Origin: Deinococcus malanensis
GTDB taxonomy: Bacteria > Deinococcota > Deinococci > Deinococcales > Deinococcaceae
Direction: 5' to 3'
Length of the DNA stretch: 28,300 nt
NCBI RefSeq assembly: GCF_014647655.1
Contig: NZ_BMPP01000026.1
Span: 1-28,300 of the forward strand
The notes beneath the pieces were generated by a model. That model did no database searches. It had not been told where the DNA came from and worked only from the letters and a program-made list of their open reading frames with translations. The position numbers and the translations under genes are program-made. Shown piece by piece: positions 8,727-15,900 of this stretch. How positions within the stretch are numbered: the first letter of the stretch is position 1; each line of letters starts with the position of its first letter.

Positions 8727-8979
8727 CGTCCCTGCCGGATGTTCCATTCTTATACCTGCTGAACCTCACCTATCCACCCCCCTCCCTCCTCTCCCCTTCC
8801 CGCTGCAGCACAAGCCCAGGCAGAATGCCAGAAACACCACATCAGGATCGATAAGGAACTGCGGCCGGGGTTCTGGAGAGTGGGGGTCCCGCCATCTGGC
8901 CACTGCTGACGACAACTGCAAGGAGCTCACCGACGTTCAACGGCTACAGAACACTGGCCTGCGCTGAGCAATCCAGGAA

Positions 8980-9028
8980 GTACCTCTAGGTACAGCGCCC
9001 GCTGGCGACCGACTATGATGGCCTCTTG
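8980..9028 (+). promoter_or_regulatory. Leaderless-type promoter with GTACCT inverted repeat
   Basis: TATGAT at 9014-9019 is a good -10 box 9 bases before ATG 9029, leaving almost no room for a 5' leader. GTACCT-CT-AGGTAC at 8980-8993 is a perfect 6-bp inverted repeat with a 2-base spacer, placed where the -35 contact should be. A protein bound there would compete with RNA polymerase, so it is a candidate operator. Nothing else of note was seen in 8727-8979 apart from a pyrimidine-rich run near 8775. Confidence 0.5.
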
Positions 9029-10075
9029 ATGCCGAGCCGTCCCGTTCCCGCGCCCTCCCGCGCCGAGCACTTCCGCCAGTTGAAGAAGGTGTTCAGCCCG
9101 CTGAGTCCACGCTTTGTGGCGGACGAACTGGGGTGCACCCTCGAGCAGGCCACCGTGATGCTGTACGGGTCAGCGGCCAGGATGTACTGCTGGGTGCGCC
9201 TGAGTGACCTCGCCAGCCTTTCCGGCGTGGCCCAAGCCGAGGTCGAGAGTTGGGTGCGGCGTCATCACCTGCCGTGCTTGACCATCGGACCGCGCAGGCT
9301 CCCGACCACCCTCCTGATTCACGTGTTGGATGGCCAGCAGTTCCTGCAGGGGTCGCCATTCTCTGGGGCGGACTGGACGTATCTGGCGCGCTTTCGGGCG
9401 CCGATCGTTAAGCGGGTTCCCAAAGCAAACCATGACCCGGAAGTGGACTGGCGGCTGGCGCAGGGCGCGGTATGGCCGGTGACCGCGGAACGCCTGGCGG
9501 AGGCGGTGTACGGCACACGCAGCGCGGCAGCCTTGGGGCAGATCCGCCGACTGGTCCGTCTCTGGGAGGCGCAGGGGCGAATCGTGTGTTTTGCGCGGGG
9601 GTCGTATGACCGGGTGCGGCCGGACATCGTCCTGGATCCATCCGTGTTTGGCCGGAGTGTCTTGCCCAAAGCGGAGATTCAGACCTTGAAGGACCATCAT
9701 CCGGAGGTGCAGCACTGGCCTTCCCGGGCGCTGGCGGCGGCGTGGCGGGGGTACAGCCGGCTGTACGGGGCTCCACGGCTACCGGTGCTGGCCCGGCGCG
9801 AGCCTACTCTGCTGGAGTACCTGCTGGTGCGTCAATTGAATCCAGACTCTGAAGTGCTTGGGTTGGACGCGCAGTATGAGACGTGGTGCCAGGACGCGGC
9901 CCTCTACCGCCTGATCCCGGCGCCCTCGGAGGACCGGCCGCTGGTGACGGTGGAGAACATCGAGTCGGGGCGCATTGACTTTCAGGCACTGGCGAAGGCA
10001 ACGCGGGAGGGGTTGCAGCTCAGGTTTGAGCAGCGCGGGGCGGGGCGCGTGGCGCAGGTGAAGGGCTCAACGTAA
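9029..10075 (+). CDS. Unrecognised protein with excisionase-like HTH
   Basis: A 348-residue soluble protein that I do not recognise. The codon pattern (strong G/C third positions) and a leaderless-type promoter support a real gene. Residues ~57-101 (VRLSDLASLSGVAQAEVESW and following) look like a MerR/excisionase-type helix-turn-helix with a TIGPRRLP wing. Residues ~150-210 (VTAERLAEAVYG...QIRRLVRLWEAQG) resemble a second winged helix. There are no catalytic motifs, signal peptide or membrane segments. ATG 9029 is preferred over the TTG directly before it. The protein may bind the inverted repeat at its own promoter. It faces a tiny secreted-peptide gene. Function unknown; DNA binding is an inference from fold-like patterns only. 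Confidence 0.8.
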   Translation: MPSRPVPAPSRAEHFRQLKKVFSPLSPRFVADELGCTLEQATVMLYGSAARMYCWVRLSDLASLSGVAQAEVESWVRRHHLPCLTIGPRRLPTTLLIHVLDGQQFLQGSPFSGADWTYLARFRAPIVKRVPKANHDPEVDWRLAQGAVWPVTAERLAEAVYGTRSAAALGQIRRLVRLWEAQGRIVCFARGSYDRVRPDIVLDPSVFGRSVLPKAEIQTLKDHHPEVQHWPSRALAAAWRGYSRLYGAPRLPVLARREPTLLEYLLVRQLNPDSEVLGLDAQYETWCQDAALYRLIPAPSEDRPLVTVENIESGRIDFQALAKATREGLQLRFEQRGAGRVAQVKGST

Positions 10076-10140
10076 GCGCGAGCACCGTCGTGTGGCTTGT
10101 CCAGGCTCCACTCCTGCATGTTCTCGTGGCAGGTCAGGGA

Positions 10141-10172
10141 ATGACCCCCTGGAGGTGCTTGAGGGGGGTCAT
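10141..10172. terminator. Hairpin between convergent genes
   Basis: ATGACCCCC (10141-10149) pairs perfectly with GGGGGTCAT (10164-10172) around a 14-base loop. It lies between the stops of the plus-strand HTH gene and the minus-strand peptide gene, so it may terminate both. There is no T-run, so strength is uncertain. Confidence 0.5.
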
Positions 10173-10176
10173 GGGT

Positions 10177-10305
10177 TCAGGGGGTGGATGTTGTTGAGGG
10201 CGGAGGTGGCCGGACCGAGTTGCCCCAGAGGCCGACAGCACCCGCCTGGGCCATTCCTGCACTCAGTGTCAGCGTGGCGATTAAAGCGCACAGCGTCTTT
10301 TTCAT
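10177..10305 (-). CDS. Very small secreted peptide
   Basis: A 42-residue product. Residues 1-21 are a textbook signal peptide: MKKT, a hydrophobic core (LCALIATLTLSAG) and an AQA cleavage site before Gly22. The predicted mature part is only about 21 residues, begins GAVGLWGNSVR and ends in a Pro/Ser/Thr-rich tail. GGGAG stands 5 bases before ATG 10305 (ATG 10308 would be too close), which supports translation. It converges with the HTH gene across a hairpin. It could be a signalling, antimicrobial or envelope peptide, or a truncated exported protein. No family is recognised, so no function is given. Confidence 0.6.
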   Translation of the reverse strand: MKKTLCALIATLTLSAGMAQAGAVGLWGNSVRPPPPSTTSTP

Positions 10306-10642
10306 CATGTCTCCCGGAAATGGATCCTGTGCAGCGTACACCATCAGCACACGGGGCACGTTATGAAATCAGCCAGGGCGCGCACATTCAGCAGCGCCCG
10401 TCTTAGGTTCGCATGGTTCACGCACTCATCCTGACAGCAGCGTGGGTTATGTGCGGGAGCATCCCGTACCAGGCTCTTATGGCGAAACCGGTCCTCAAGG
10501 GGAAGCGGTGTCGGGCACGACGTTGCCGACGTCCTCACCACCGCAGTAGCTAAAGGTGCCATCAGAATCAGTAGGGTAAGACGACACGATTCTACGGACC
10601 CCGGCCAATTCGCGAATCCGAACCGATATCACGCCCTGATGG

Positions 10643-10891
10643 ATGACGCGTGTTCGTGGCGGGGGCTTGCGGTCATTATCAGATGACGCCCTGCTGGTGC
10701 TGCTGGCGTGGCCGTTCCGCCTGGGAATCGGCGCAGTCGCGTTACTCGTTCTGAGCCGCCGGTCAGCGTACTGGAACATGACCTGGGCAGACGAAAGCAA
10801 CACGGCCGGTAACATCCTGCCCGAACTGACCGTTGGAGGCGTGAACGTCGGCCGCCTGCTGATCGAACTGTCCTACCGGGTACAGGTGTGA
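10643..10891 (+). CDS. Doubtful small membrane protein
   Basis: An 82-residue frame with one hydrophobic stretch at about residues 15-40 (DDALLVLLAWPFRLGIGAVA and following), a basic SRR flank and a polar tail. The codon third positions are G/C-rich in the second half, as in real genes here. There is no clear ribosome binding site and the opposite strand is also open, so it may be chance. It overlaps the end of the TetR pseudogene by about 18 bases. Confidence 0.22.
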   Translation: MTRVRGGGLRSLSDDALLVLLAWPFRLGIGAVALLVLSRRSAYWNMTWADESNTAGNILPELTVGGVNVGRLLIELSYRVQV

Positions 10892-11386
10892 ACGTCGGTG
10901 AGGACGGCCAGTTGCGTGACCAGGGCCTCGTATGCCAGGGCCGGGTGGGGGGGTGAGCCAGGGTGCGAAGGTTCGTTCCACCCACGCACGGTGGCCGCGG
11001 CGCCCGGCATCGAGCAGGGGGAGAGGGCCGGGTAGCGGGGTTCCTGTGCCAGAATCCGCAGGACCCGGTGACCTTCGCGTCCGTAGTGGTCGAGAAGGTT
11101 GTTCAGGGCGCCGGTGAGCTGGCCAACGGGCGCTTCATCGCGCTGGTGGGCGACCCTGCTGGTGGGCATGCTGGCCGGCCGCGCTAATCAGCTGTTCTTT
11201 GGATTCGAAGTGCCGGAGGACGGTCTGCACGGTGACACCGGCCCGGGACGCAACCTGGTCGAGGGTGATCTGGTCGAGCCAGCGTTCGGCTGCGAGGGTC
11301 AGCATGGCCTCCAGGATCAGCTCGCGGGTGCGGGCTGCGATCCCGGCTTGCGCGGTTCCTCGGTACGACCGCCTGGGTTTGGGGGG
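10873..11386 (-). pseudogene. TetR-family regulator, decayed
   Basis: Pieces of one TetR-type repressor lie in order in different minus-strand frames. 11386-11135 encodes the N-terminal DNA-binding domain (RTRELILEAMLTLAAERW, then ITLDQVASRAGVTVQTVLRHF and ESKEQLISAAG) but has no start codon and a stop at 11387-11389. The frame from 11169 gives the ligand-domain start (GREGHRVLRILAQEPRYPAL). The next piece, LLDAGRRGHRAWVERTFAPW, is in a third frame from ~11020. Then ALAYEALVTQLAVLTDVHT returns to the earlier frame at ~10950 and stops early at 10873. Two of the shifts coincide with C runs of 5 and 7. At least three indels plus a lost start and C-terminus make it non-functional unless the sequence is wrong. 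No divergent target gene remains beside it. Confidence 0.75.
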
Positions 11387-11692
11387 TCAGACCCTCACAG
11401 TCGACCCACTCGCCCTCGCCACCTGGGACACGGCTGCGCGCGAATGATGGATTGCCTGTGGAGCGCACCGCGTAATTGGTGGCGCCGGTCAATCAGTACC
11501 GAGGCACTAGATAATCGAGTAATGCGCCTCCTTTGATGAAAACCAACTGCGTGACCCACAGGACCTCAGTCTGGCCGGGGGAGTCGTGCGGCTGATCTGG
11601 ACCCTTTGAGTGAGATTGGATATGACGCTTGCCAACAGGTGACGGGACCAGGGTGCGCTGCGTTGCGGGACCGGCACTTTCGCTGCCGCCTA

Positions 11693-11764
11693 TGAAAAAT
11701 TTTCACAGCTTTGGCCCGCTTGACAGAAATTAATTTTTAGAAGTACGATTGCTTTACCGGTAAA
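11693..11764 (+). promoter_or_regulatory. Strong promoter with two palindromic operators
   Basis: TTGACA at 11720-11725 and TACGAT at 11744-11749 with an 18-base AT-rich spacer make a near-consensus housekeeping promoter. Upstream, TGAAAAATTTTCA (11693-11705) is a perfect palindrome around a central A and has the TGAAA...TTTCA form seen at RpiR-family sites. Downstream, TTTACCGGTAAA (11753-11764) is a perfect 12-bp palindrome with a central CG, the form typical of LacI-family operators, and covers the expected transcription start. This placement fits double control of the sugar operon by the RpiR protein encoded directly downstream and the LacI protein at the far end of the cluster. Which protein binds which site is inference. 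Confidence 0.7.
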
Positions 11765-11784
11765 CCTGCCTCTGAGGAGACTTA

Positions 11785-12639
11785 GTGTCACAGGTCGCGT
11801 CACGTTTCCCTGCTGCCAGCGGTGCGGTCATTCGCATCCGGCAACAAGCCACCAACCTTTCTCCCACACTGCAGCGTGTCGCTGCGTATGTCAGCGGGCA
11901 TACCGAATCGGTCATGCATATGACCATTACCGAGCTGGCCACCGCAGCCCTGGTCAGTGAAGCTACCGTCACCCGTCTGTGCCGCAAACTCGGATTTGCC
12001 GGATTTCACGCTTTCAAGATTGCGCTGGCCTCGGACGTGGCCGGTCGTGACACCCAGCACCCCGACGAGACTGGTCTCGATCCTGGCGTTCATCTCATGC
12101 GTCAGACCTGCCTCACCCTTGAAAATACGCTTCAGCTGTCCAATCCAAGAGCGCTCACCCAGGTGGCCCTGGCCATTGACCGGGCTCCGCGCGTCGACCT
12201 CACAGGACAGGGGAACAGCGGTCTGGTCGCACAGTACTTCTCACACCGCCTGATGCGCCTGGGCATCACCGCCGTCGCCCACACCGACCCGCACATTGCC
12301 GCGGTCAGCATCAGCACCATCCCCAGCGACGGCGTCGTCATCGGCATCTCCAGCAGTGGCAGCACCATCGACACGGTGCAGCACCTCCGCCTGGCCCGCG
12401 CACAGGGTCATTACACGGTCGCACTCACCCACCGGGCCAGCAGCCCTGTAACCCGGTACGCCGACACAGTCCTGTTCACCGCAGCTCAGGAGGATCCCAT
12501 CACCGATTCCGTGCTGGCGACCCTCAGCAGCCAGACCCTGATGCTCGAGTTCCTGTACACCGCCCTGCTGAGCCGCCGTCCGGAAGCCCAAACGATGCTG
12601 CGCGTGACCGCCGAGTCAGTCGTCGACAAAAAGTACTGA
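11785..12639 (+). CDS. RpiR/MurR-family sugar-phosphate-responsive regulator
   Basis: A 284-residue transcription regulator. Residues ~10-85 form the RpiR helix-turn-helix domain (LSPTLQRVAAYVSGH, then TITELATAALVSEATVTRLC and RKLGFAGFHAFK). Residues ~125-260 form a SIS sugar-phosphate-binding domain (VDLTGQGNSGLVAQYF, DGVVIGISSSGSTIDTVQHL). Members sense phosphorylated sugars such as MurNAc-6-P or glucosamine-6-P and usually control neighbouring catabolic genes. The start is GTG 11785 with GAGGAG 6 bases upstream. It is the first gene of an operon with a sugar ABC transporter and a NagZ-like hydrolase, separated from the binding-protein gene by 30 bases, so it is probably autoregulated through TGAAAAATTTTCA. 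The effector is unknown; an amino-sugar phosphate is a reasonable guess. Confidence 0.9.
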   Translation: MSQVASRFPAASGAVIRIRQQATNLSPTLQRVAAYVSGHTESVMHMTITELATAALVSEATVTRLCRKLGFAGFHAFKIALASDVAGRDTQHPDETGLDPGVHLMRQTCLTLENTLQLSNPRALTQVALAIDRAPRVDLTGQGNSGLVAQYFSHRLMRLGITAVAHTDPHIAAVSISTIPSDGVVIGISSSGSTIDTVQHLRLARAQGHYTVALTHRASSPVTRYADTVLFTAAQEDPITDSVLATLSSQTLMLEFLYTALLSRRPEAQTMLRVTAESVVDKKY

Positions 12640-12669
12640 GCCCCCCGATGGAGCTTACAAGGAGCCCTC

Positions 12670-13920
12670 ATGAACAGAATGCGTCTGCTCGCCCTCGGTT
12701 TCGCTCTCGCCACCGGAGCCGCGTGCGCTCAACCGGTGGAGTTGCAGCTGTGGACCTGGTACCTCAGTCCCAAGTTCGACACGTACGTCAAGGAGACCGT
12801 CGCGGCTTTCGAGAAGGCCAACCCCGGCATCAAGGTGCGCTGGTTCGATAAGCAGGACTCCATGGTCCAGGACTTTATCGCCAGCGTAAACCTCGGCAAT
12901 GCGCCTGACGTTGTCAACCTCAACATCGATGAAACCCAGAAGGCCGCGCAGAACGGCTTCCTGCGCGCTGCGAGCGACCTGACGGGTACCTCGACCCTGA
13001 ACGCCACGTTCTATCCGCAGAGCCTGAGGAATTTCACGACCGGCGGCAAGGTCTACGGGTACCCGTGGTACGGCTGGCTCAACGAGGGCGTGCTGCTGTA
13101 CAACCCTGACCTCATGAAAAAAGCCGGGCTGACCCGCGCTCCCCGGTCCATGAGCGAGATGCTGTCCTACGCCAAGACCATCAAGGACAAGACCGGCGCG
13201 TACGGCTGGGTGCCGGCCCTGAAAGACCCGAACACCGCGTCGTTCCTGGGGTACTTCTACAGCGAGGGGCTCCCGATCTACAACGCCAGCGGCCGCGCGG
13301 TCTTCAACTCCCCGGCGCACGCCGCCCTGCTCCAGCAGTACGTCAACCTCTTCAAGGGCGGTTACATTCCCGAAGACGCCGTCCGCCGTGAAGCCTTCCA
13401 AATTGCCACGGAACTGTACACCCAGAACCGGGTGGCCATGATCGTCGGCGGCCCTCAGGCCCTTACCCGCATCAAGGACACCAACCCCACGCTGTACAGC
13501 AAAACCGTCGTCACTGAAGCTCCGCTGGGAAAAGCCGGGGTACAGACTGGCGGCAGCATGAGCCTGGTGGTGCCCGCCGCCAGCAAACACCCTAAAGAAG
13601 CCGCCCGCCTGGCCGCGTTCATGACCAACAACCTTAACCAGCTGGCCTTCGCCAAGGTGGTGCCGGTGGTGCCCACCACCCGCGCCGCGCAGACCGCCGC
13701 GCAGTTCAAGAAGGGAGGCACCGACGCCATTCAGGAAGCCACTGCCCTCGTCGGCGCGTCGGGCCGTTTCATCAACCCCGGTTACAAGGCACCCGGCAAC
13801 AGTGACGACCTGTACAAGAACTTCAACGACAACATCGAAGCGGCCATGATGGGCAAGAAGGCGCCTCAGAAGGCACTAAATGACGCTGTCGCGTACTGGA
13901 ACGCCAACATGAAGAAATGA
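12670..13920 (+). CDS. Sugar ABC transporter substrate-binding protein
   Basis: A 416-residue family-1 extracellular solute-binding protein for carbohydrates. Residues 1-20 are a signal peptide (MNRMRLLALGFALATGAACA); the Cys near the cleavage site does not sit in a good lipobox, so signal peptidase I cleavage after ACA is more likely than lipidation. The mature part starts with VELQLWTWYLSPKFDTYVKE and shows the usual APDVVNLN, TGGKVYGYPWYGW and AMIVGGPQAL segments of the fold. AAGGAG stands 6 bases before the ATG. It feeds the two permeases downstream; a strong hairpin in the 120-base gap may allow more binding protein than permease to be made. With a NagZ-like enzyme in the operon the ligand is probably an amino-sugar oligosaccharide, but sequence alone does not fix specificity. 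Confidence 0.92.
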   Translation: MNRMRLLALGFALATGAACAQPVELQLWTWYLSPKFDTYVKETVAAFEKANPGIKVRWFDKQDSMVQDFIASVNLGNAPDVVNLNIDETQKAAQNGFLRAASDLTGTSTLNATFYPQSLRNFTTGGKVYGYPWYGWLNEGVLLYNPDLMKKAGLTRAPRSMSEMLSYAKTIKDKTGAYGWVPALKDPNTASFLGYFYSEGLPIYNASGRAVFNSPAHAALLQQYVNLFKGGYIPEDAVRREAFQIATELYTQNRVAMIVGGPQALTRIKDTNPTLYSKTVVTEAPLGKAGVQTGGSMSLVVPAASKHPKEAARLAAFMTNNLNQLAFAKVVPVVPTTRAAQTAAQFKKGGTDAIQEATALVGASGRFINPGYKAPGNSDDLYKNFNDNIEAAMMGKKAPQKALNDAVAYWNANMKK

Positions 13921-13989
13921 CGCCGGCCGGGCGTGGCGCCCCCGGGACCGCCGGCCCTGTGGCCCGCCCCTCGACCTGGGGTGGGCCAC
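13921..13989 (+). terminator. Tandem GC hairpins between binding protein and permease
   Basis: GTGGCCCGCCCC (13959-13970) pairs with GGGGTGGGCCAC (13978-13989) over 12 bp, with one G-U pair, around a 7-base loop. A second GC-rich inverted repeat (GCCGG...CCGGC with an inner CCGGGCG/CGCCC) lies just before it at 13922-13954. There is no T-run, so the pair more likely protects the binding-protein mRNA or attenuates read-through than ends the operon. Confidence 0.6.
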
Positions 13990-14040
13990 TGGCCTCGACC
14001 GCATTTCACACGCTGCATCCAGCCTTTGGAGGTTCCCCGT

Positions 14041-14946
14041 ATGCGTTTTTCCTGGCGGGACACCCTGATGTCCTACGCGTTCCTGGCTCCGGCCCTGCTG
14101 CTGCTGCTCGCCTTTACCTTCTATCCCCTGGCGTACGGCACCTACCTGAGCTTCACCGAGTACACCGGCGCCCGGTTCGCACGGGGCCTGGAGCCCAGAT
14201 GGGTGGGCCTGCAGAACTTCAGGACCCTGCTCGCGGACCCGCTGTTCCTCACGTCCCTGGGCAACAGCCTGAAATACCTGCTGGTGGTCCCGGCCCTGCA
14301 ACTCGCCTCCCTGGCAGTCGCCGTGCTCGTCAACCGCCAGCTGCCAGGCATCACCCTCTACCGTGCGGCCTACTACATTCCGGTGGTGACCAGCGTGTCC
14401 CTGGCTGCGGTGATGTGGGAATGGGTCTACCACCGGGAAGGTACTCTCAACTGGGCGCTGACGGCCCTGCACCTGCTGCCCCGCGAAGGCACCTTCGGCT
14501 GGCTGAACAATGAAAGCACCGCCTTTTTTGCGGTCATGCTGGTGACGTTCTGGCGAGGATTCGGTTATTACATGGTGCTATACCTGGCTGGACTGCAGGG
14601 GATTCCTGCTGAACTCGACGAAGCCGCTCGGCTCGACGGCGCGAGCCCCTGGCAGCGGTTCTGGCGGGTCACGGTTCCCCTGATGAAACCCACCATCCTG
14701 CTGTGCACCCTGCTGTCGACCATCTCCGCGCTGAGGGTGCTCGAAGAGGTGCTGGTGCTGACCGGTGGCGGACCCCTGAACTCCACCTACACCGCCCTGA
14801 TGTACGTGTATGCCAAAGCCTTCCAGGGATTCAATTTTGATTACGGTTTGGCCAGTGCCGCCGGCCTCGTGGTCGCGCTCGTCGCCCTGGCACTGTCCAT
14901 GTTAAATCTCCGGCTGCTGCGGCCAGCTGCTGGGGACGACACGTGA
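14041..14946 (+). CDS. Sugar ABC transporter permease (MalF/UgpA type)
   Basis: A 301-residue inner-membrane permease of the carbohydrate-uptake (CUT1) type with about six membrane helices; the first is YAFLAPALLLLLAFTFYPLA. The cytoplasmic coupling loop reads ELDEAARLDGASPWQRFWRV, the EAA motif that contacts the ATPase. The open frame starts at 13933, but ATG 14041 gives the normal short N-terminus and has GGAGG 8 bases upstream, so the earlier codons are not used. Its stop overlaps the start of the second permease by 4 bases, indicating translational coupling. It forms a heterodimer with that protein. No ATPase gene is present in the cluster. Confidence 0.93.
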   Translation: MRFSWRDTLMSYAFLAPALLLLLAFTFYPLAYGTYLSFTEYTGARFARGLEPRWVGLQNFRTLLADPLFLTSLGNSLKYLLVVPALQLASLAVAVLVNRQLPGITLYRAAYYIPVVTSVSLAAVMWEWVYHREGTLNWALTALHLLPREGTFGWLNNESTAFFAVMLVTFWRGFGYYMVLYLAGLQGIPAELDEAARLDGASPWQRFWRVTVPLMKPTILLCTLLSTISALRVLEEVLVLTGGGPLNSTYTALMYVYAKAFQGFNFDYGLASAAGLVVALVALALSMLNLRLLRPAAGDDT

Positions 14947-15824
14947 GCGCCGTGACAGCCTCACGGGTCCGCGCGCGCCCGCAGGCACGCCGGTCCACCC
15001 GGAAAGCCTTGAATACGGGCCTGCGGTACCTCCTGCTGAGCGTGGTGCTGCTGTTCGCGATTTTTCCTTTTCTGTGGACCCTGGCTATCGCCCTGACCGA
15101 CAAGACTGCCGGCACCAGCATCTATGCCTTTCCGAGCAGTCTCTTTCCCCGCCAGGTGACCCTGAATAATTTCGGGGAGGTGTACCGGTCGTTCGGCCTG
15201 GGCCGCTACCTGTGGAACAGCGTCTCCATCACGCTCATGACCGTGACCGGAACGCTGATCATCTCCGCACTGGCCGCCTACCCGCTGGCGCGCTTCCGCT
15301 TCCCGGGCCGGAACCTGGTGTTCTGCGTGATCGTGCTGACCCTGGTGCTTCCAGGCGAAACCACCTTCCTGGCGAACACTCTGACCCTGCAGAAACTCCA
15401 TCTGCTCGGAACCCACCTCGGTGTGGTGGTCCCGACCATCGCTGGCGCCTTTGGCATCTTCCTGATGCGACAGGCTTTCCTGTCCGTGCCGACCGCTCTG
15501 CTCGAGGCCGCGCGGATTGACGGCGCGGGTGAGCTGACCATCCTGACTCGGATCATGCTGCCCCTCACCCGCCCGAGCCTCGCGGCCCTGGGCATATTCA
15601 CACTGGTGACAAGCTGGAATGCCTACTTCTGGCCGATGCTGGTGCTCTCGTCCACTCCAGAGAAAGCGCCGCTAAGTGTGGCCGTACTGAAACTCAAAGG
15701 GCAGTTCAGCTACGATCCGTTCAATATTGCCGCCGGGTCACTCATCATGATGCTGCCGGTGCTGCTGGTCTTCCTGCTCGCCCAGCGCCACTTCATGCAG
15801 GGCATGGAAGGCGCGGTCAAGTGA
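14943..15824 (+). CDS. Sugar ABC transporter permease (MalG/UgpE type)
   Basis: A 293-residue second permease with a basic N-terminal tail (RVRARPQARRSTRKALN) and about six membrane helices, the first being YLLLSVVLLFAIFPFLWTLA. The EAA coupling loop is ALLEAARIDGAGELTILTRI. The start GTG lies in GTGA, overlapping the upstream stop by 4 bases; no better start exists. Together with the MalF-type protein it forms the channel for the sugar delivered by the binding protein. The energising ATPase is probably a shared MsmX/UgpC-like protein encoded elsewhere, as is common in CUT1 systems. Substrate is inferred only from the neighbouring NagZ-like gene. Confidence 0.93.
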   Translation: MSAVTASRVRARPQARRSTRKALNTGLRYLLLSVVLLFAIFPFLWTLAIALTDKTAGTSIYAFPSSLFPRQVTLNNFGEVYRSFGLGRYLWNSVSITLMTVTGTLIISALAAYPLARFRFPGRNLVFCVIVLTLVLPGETTFLANTLTLQKLHLLGTHLGVVVPTIAGAFGIFLMRQAFLSVPTALLEAARIDGAGELTILTRIMLPLTRPSLAALGIFTLVTSWNAYFWPMLVLSSTPEKAPLSVAVLKLKGQFSYDPFNIAAGSLIMMLPVLLVFLLAQRHFMQGMEGAVK

Positions 15825-15900
15825 AGCGGCCGACCACATCTCCGGCCCAGAAAGAATCGCCGTGCCCCCTGTCTCACAGCGTTCCCGTCAGGGATGTCCT

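Larger units (their letters stand above)
10360..11692. other. Long region without an intact gene
   Basis: More than 1.3 kb separates the peptide gene from the sugar-operon promoter. It contains a TetR pseudogene at 10873-11386 and one doubtful small membrane ORF at 10643-10891. Other open frames are shadows with no domain or ribosome binding site. From about 11400 to 11690 nothing recognisable was seen. Confidence 0.6.

Noticed and set aside
8775..8810. Pyrimidine-rich tract after the response regulator
   Set aside because: No hairpin or repeat unit accompanies it; it is probably just biased composition, although a weak Rho-type terminator cannot be excluded.
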